A stretch of 64,000 nucleotides of DNA from Tetrahymena elliotti 4EA (taxonomy: Eukaryota > Ciliophora > Oligohymenophorea > Hymenostomatida > Tetrahymenidae). Below, piece by piece: positions 61,694 through 64,000 of the stretch. Every line of letters starts with the position of its first letter. Position 1 is the first letter of the stretch. Made by a program: the position numbers and the translations under genes. The notes below the pieces were generated by a model. That model saw only the letters and a program-made list of their open reading frames with translations, did no database searches and was not told the DNA's origin. The stretch covers positions 471,718-535,717 of the forward strand of contig JH720312.1 of the NCBI GenBank assembly GCA_000231825.2, written 5' to 3'.

Positions 61694-64000
61694 AATTTAT
61701 AATGAAATTTGTAGTTTGTTTTGTAGATTGATGTGCTTGCTGGGTTAGTTGCTTTACGCTTAGATAATAGATAGCCTAGAGGCAAAATCTCTTTTTGTTT
61801 AATGTTTGTTATTGTTAGCCTTTCGAAAAAAAGCTAGTTGTTATTTTTTAGAAAAGTATATTTATTTGTTTTAATAATAATTAAATTGCTTTCGCGTGTT
61901 TTTGTTTACCAATTTATACTTTGAATTAATTTGCTTGACTTTTGTTTTGATTGATTGATTTATTTCTTTATTGTTAGGATTTGATTGATTAATAAATTAT
62001 CAAATCAAATGAGCATGCAAAAAAATAAACACATATATAAATAAATACATGCAGAAATTATAGTAAACCAACCAATTAGAGTGACAGACAGACAAACAAA
62101 CAAACAACCAAATAAATAAATTTCGTTAACTTTAATTGCTCTTTAAATTTTTAAGAGATAAGCAATAAATTTAAAATTTAATAGTAAATGTATATTGTTT
62201 TCTCTTCTACTTTTTTTCATATTTTTTGTTTCTAATCCATTCATTTTTAATTATTTCTTAATTCTTTCTCCCTTTATAATATTTCTTAATTGCGGATTTT
62301 TTATCAATTTATCATTCAATTTTCATTCATATTTGCATTTTGGAAAACTCCCACCCATTCATTCATACTCATTCCTTTGAAGAAATTTATTAATACAATT
62401 TATAAATAAAAATTTCTATTTTCATTTTTCTTTCATTCTAACACTCTTTGACTTCAGTTTTTTTCTGTTAGAATAGTAAAAACTTTAGTCCCATATCTCA
62501 CTAAATATCCAATTTAACAGCAAAAATTTTATTCTATTTTTAACTTAGTATCATAGCATTTAAAAAAAGAAGCTAAGTTACTTGAATCAATATTCATATT
62601 TTTCAATCAAAAAGAAAGAAATTAAGATCGAAAATATTTAATGAGCAATATGTAAATAAAAACAAATAATAATTATTTATTATTAAAATGACTTAATATA
62701 TTAAATATAATTAATTATTTTTATTTTTCATCATAACACTATAATATTGAATAAGATTTAGCCAATCCATCAATACCATTTGAATTTCAAATATCAAGAA
62801 ATTCCATATCCTTATCATTTAACTGACTTTTATAAGTTAAATTCATACAAAAAACAAAAATTAAATGACTTATTTGATAAGGAGACAAATAAATTGACTC
62901 ACCTTTAAATTTTAATAATAATTTAATTAACATAAATTATTTTTGTTATTAAATACTAAAATGATTAAATAATTTCAATAAAAAGATATTAAATATTATT
63001 ATTAGGTCATAATTTACATTTTATTTGTTCTTTACATATTCTCATTTTATTTCTATAATATCAAGAAAAAGCTTCTAAAGATAACTATGAAAATTTTATA
63101 AGATAGTTTTATTTAAAATACGAAATTTCTAATTTTTTTTTCTATTTCTAATGAACATTTTTTATATCTACTGGCTTTAAATCATTTCAGTTAATATTTA
63201 AAATTATAATTATCTTGCTTTATTACTTGATTTGACATGAGCATTTTAGAAATCTCTTAATTAATTAATAAAAACTAAAATTAAACTTTATTTCTTTTTG
63301 TAGATTACACTCATTTAATAAAAAATATTTGTAAGCTATACTATTTTTATTAAGTATTTAGAAAAAATTAAAGCTAAATAAAAAATTATTTTTAAATTAT
63401 GAAGCATCCATTTAATTAAGCTAAACGAATTTATTAAAGCCATTTTATTAAAATTGAATTCATTCATTTTCAGATCTTTATTAGATTATTACGATATCAT
63501 TTATATTTCAGTTAAAATATTCATAAATTTTTGTTCAAAATTTTTTCTCTTACTACAATTAAAAGAAATGATTTTCATAAATATATTAAAAGCCAAAATA
63601 ATCTTCATTTTCAAAATTTTTGATTTAGAAAAAAATTTTAAAATTAAATTTTTGGTTGAGAAATATTTTTATTTTTACTCTGAAAACTTTTTTATTAATT
63701 AAAAAAAAGATTTCAAGAAAATAAGCTTTTTCAAAAATTAAAATGGTATCTAAATTATTTCACTTTTGATAAATTTATATTTTTAATTATTTATTAATTT
63801 TTGATATAATTAATAAAAAGAGGGTTTTAAAATAATTTTGTTGATATAATATCCTATTTATTAAATTTAGCTTGTTGTGAATGATATAAATTTAAAATTC
63901 AAACTAATTAAATTTCAACCTTTGCCAAAAAATTCAAACTTTTTTAGCTATTTAATTTATATTTTATATTTTCTCTATCTTTTTTTTAATATTAGATCAT
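61694..64000. other. terminal AT-rich region, no gene called
   Basis: Upstream flank of the cyclin gene and the window end. At 62064-62078 a TAAACCAACC core is followed by AATTA; it resembles the Tetrahymena chromosome breakage sequence at 12 of 15 positions. On the minus strand near 62690-62830 there is a short protein-like piece (QLNDKDMEFLDI, TGA, then NSNGIDGLAKSYSIL) that could be a decayed fragment. Beyond 62900 nothing is supported. Confidence 0.4.

Noticed and set aside
62195..62380. 61-codon plus-strand ORF rich in Phe and Leu
   Set aside because: Composition follows the local T-rich strand; no start context, splice sites or conserved pattern.
63454..63702. 82-codon plus-strand ORF near the window end
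   Set aside because: Phe/Ile/Lys composition expected from random AT-rich DNA; nothing else supports it.

Overview
The window is AT-rich eukaryotic DNA that reads only with the ciliate nuclear code (UAA and UAG = Gln, UGA the only stop). Direct proof is in the Rab GTPase at 45236-46050: the invariant switch II Gln of the DTAGQ motif is a TAA codon (minus strand, 45716-45718). Short AT-rich GT-AG introns, signal-peptide proteins and families typical of Tetrahymena point to a Tetrahymena-like oligohymenophorean. Because UAA/UAG are sense codons, a standard-code ORF scan breaks nearly every gene here. The gene models below were rebuilt by hand from frame, splice sites and intron phase.

Layout. 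0-1.1 kb: a decayed non-LTR reverse transcriptase (minus). 2.1-6.4 kb: a single-exon 1442-aa secreted or surface protein (minus). 8.1-8.6 kb: a stand-alone degenerate receiver-like protein (minus). 10.6-13.1 kb: a seven-exon START-like lipid-binding protein (minus). 14.0-14.9 kb: a broken gene (minus). 15.0-17.0 kb: a C2-like plus coiled-coil gene (plus). 18.1-18.6 kb: two identical tRNA-Val(CAC) genes. 19.1-21.0 kb: RNA lariat debranching enzyme DBR1 (plus). 21.6-29.2 kb: a local array of three full AIFM2/FSP1-like FAD oxidoreductase genes, with a chimeric DBR1 scrap, last-exon ghosts and four copies of a spacer repeat between them. 30.0-30.7 kb: a DUF218 (YdcF/SanA-like) protein. 32.7-33.6 kb: an IST1-like ESCRT protein (minus). 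35.8-38.1 kb: a protein kinase-Kelch fusion (plus). 39.0-43.2 kb: two tandem legumain-type (C13) cysteine proteases (minus). 45.2-46.1 kb: a Rab GTPase (minus). 46.6-53.7 kb: a 2129-aa TmcB-like, PAS and multi-pass membrane sensor (minus). 54.9-56.3 kb: a CDK11 (PITSLRE)-type kinase (minus). 56.8-57.9 kb: an acidic coiled-coil protein (plus). 58.8-61.7 kb: a cyclin with an N-terminal Cys/His cluster (minus). The last 2.3 kb holds no convincing gene.

Most genes are unrelated housekeeping or signalling functions. The two places with local history are the FSP1-like array, built by repeated segmental duplication that also carried the 3' end of DBR1, and the legumain pair, which shares both intron positions but differs strongly in codon use. 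A CDK11-type kinase and a cyclin lie about 2.5 kb apart; that they work together is only a guess.
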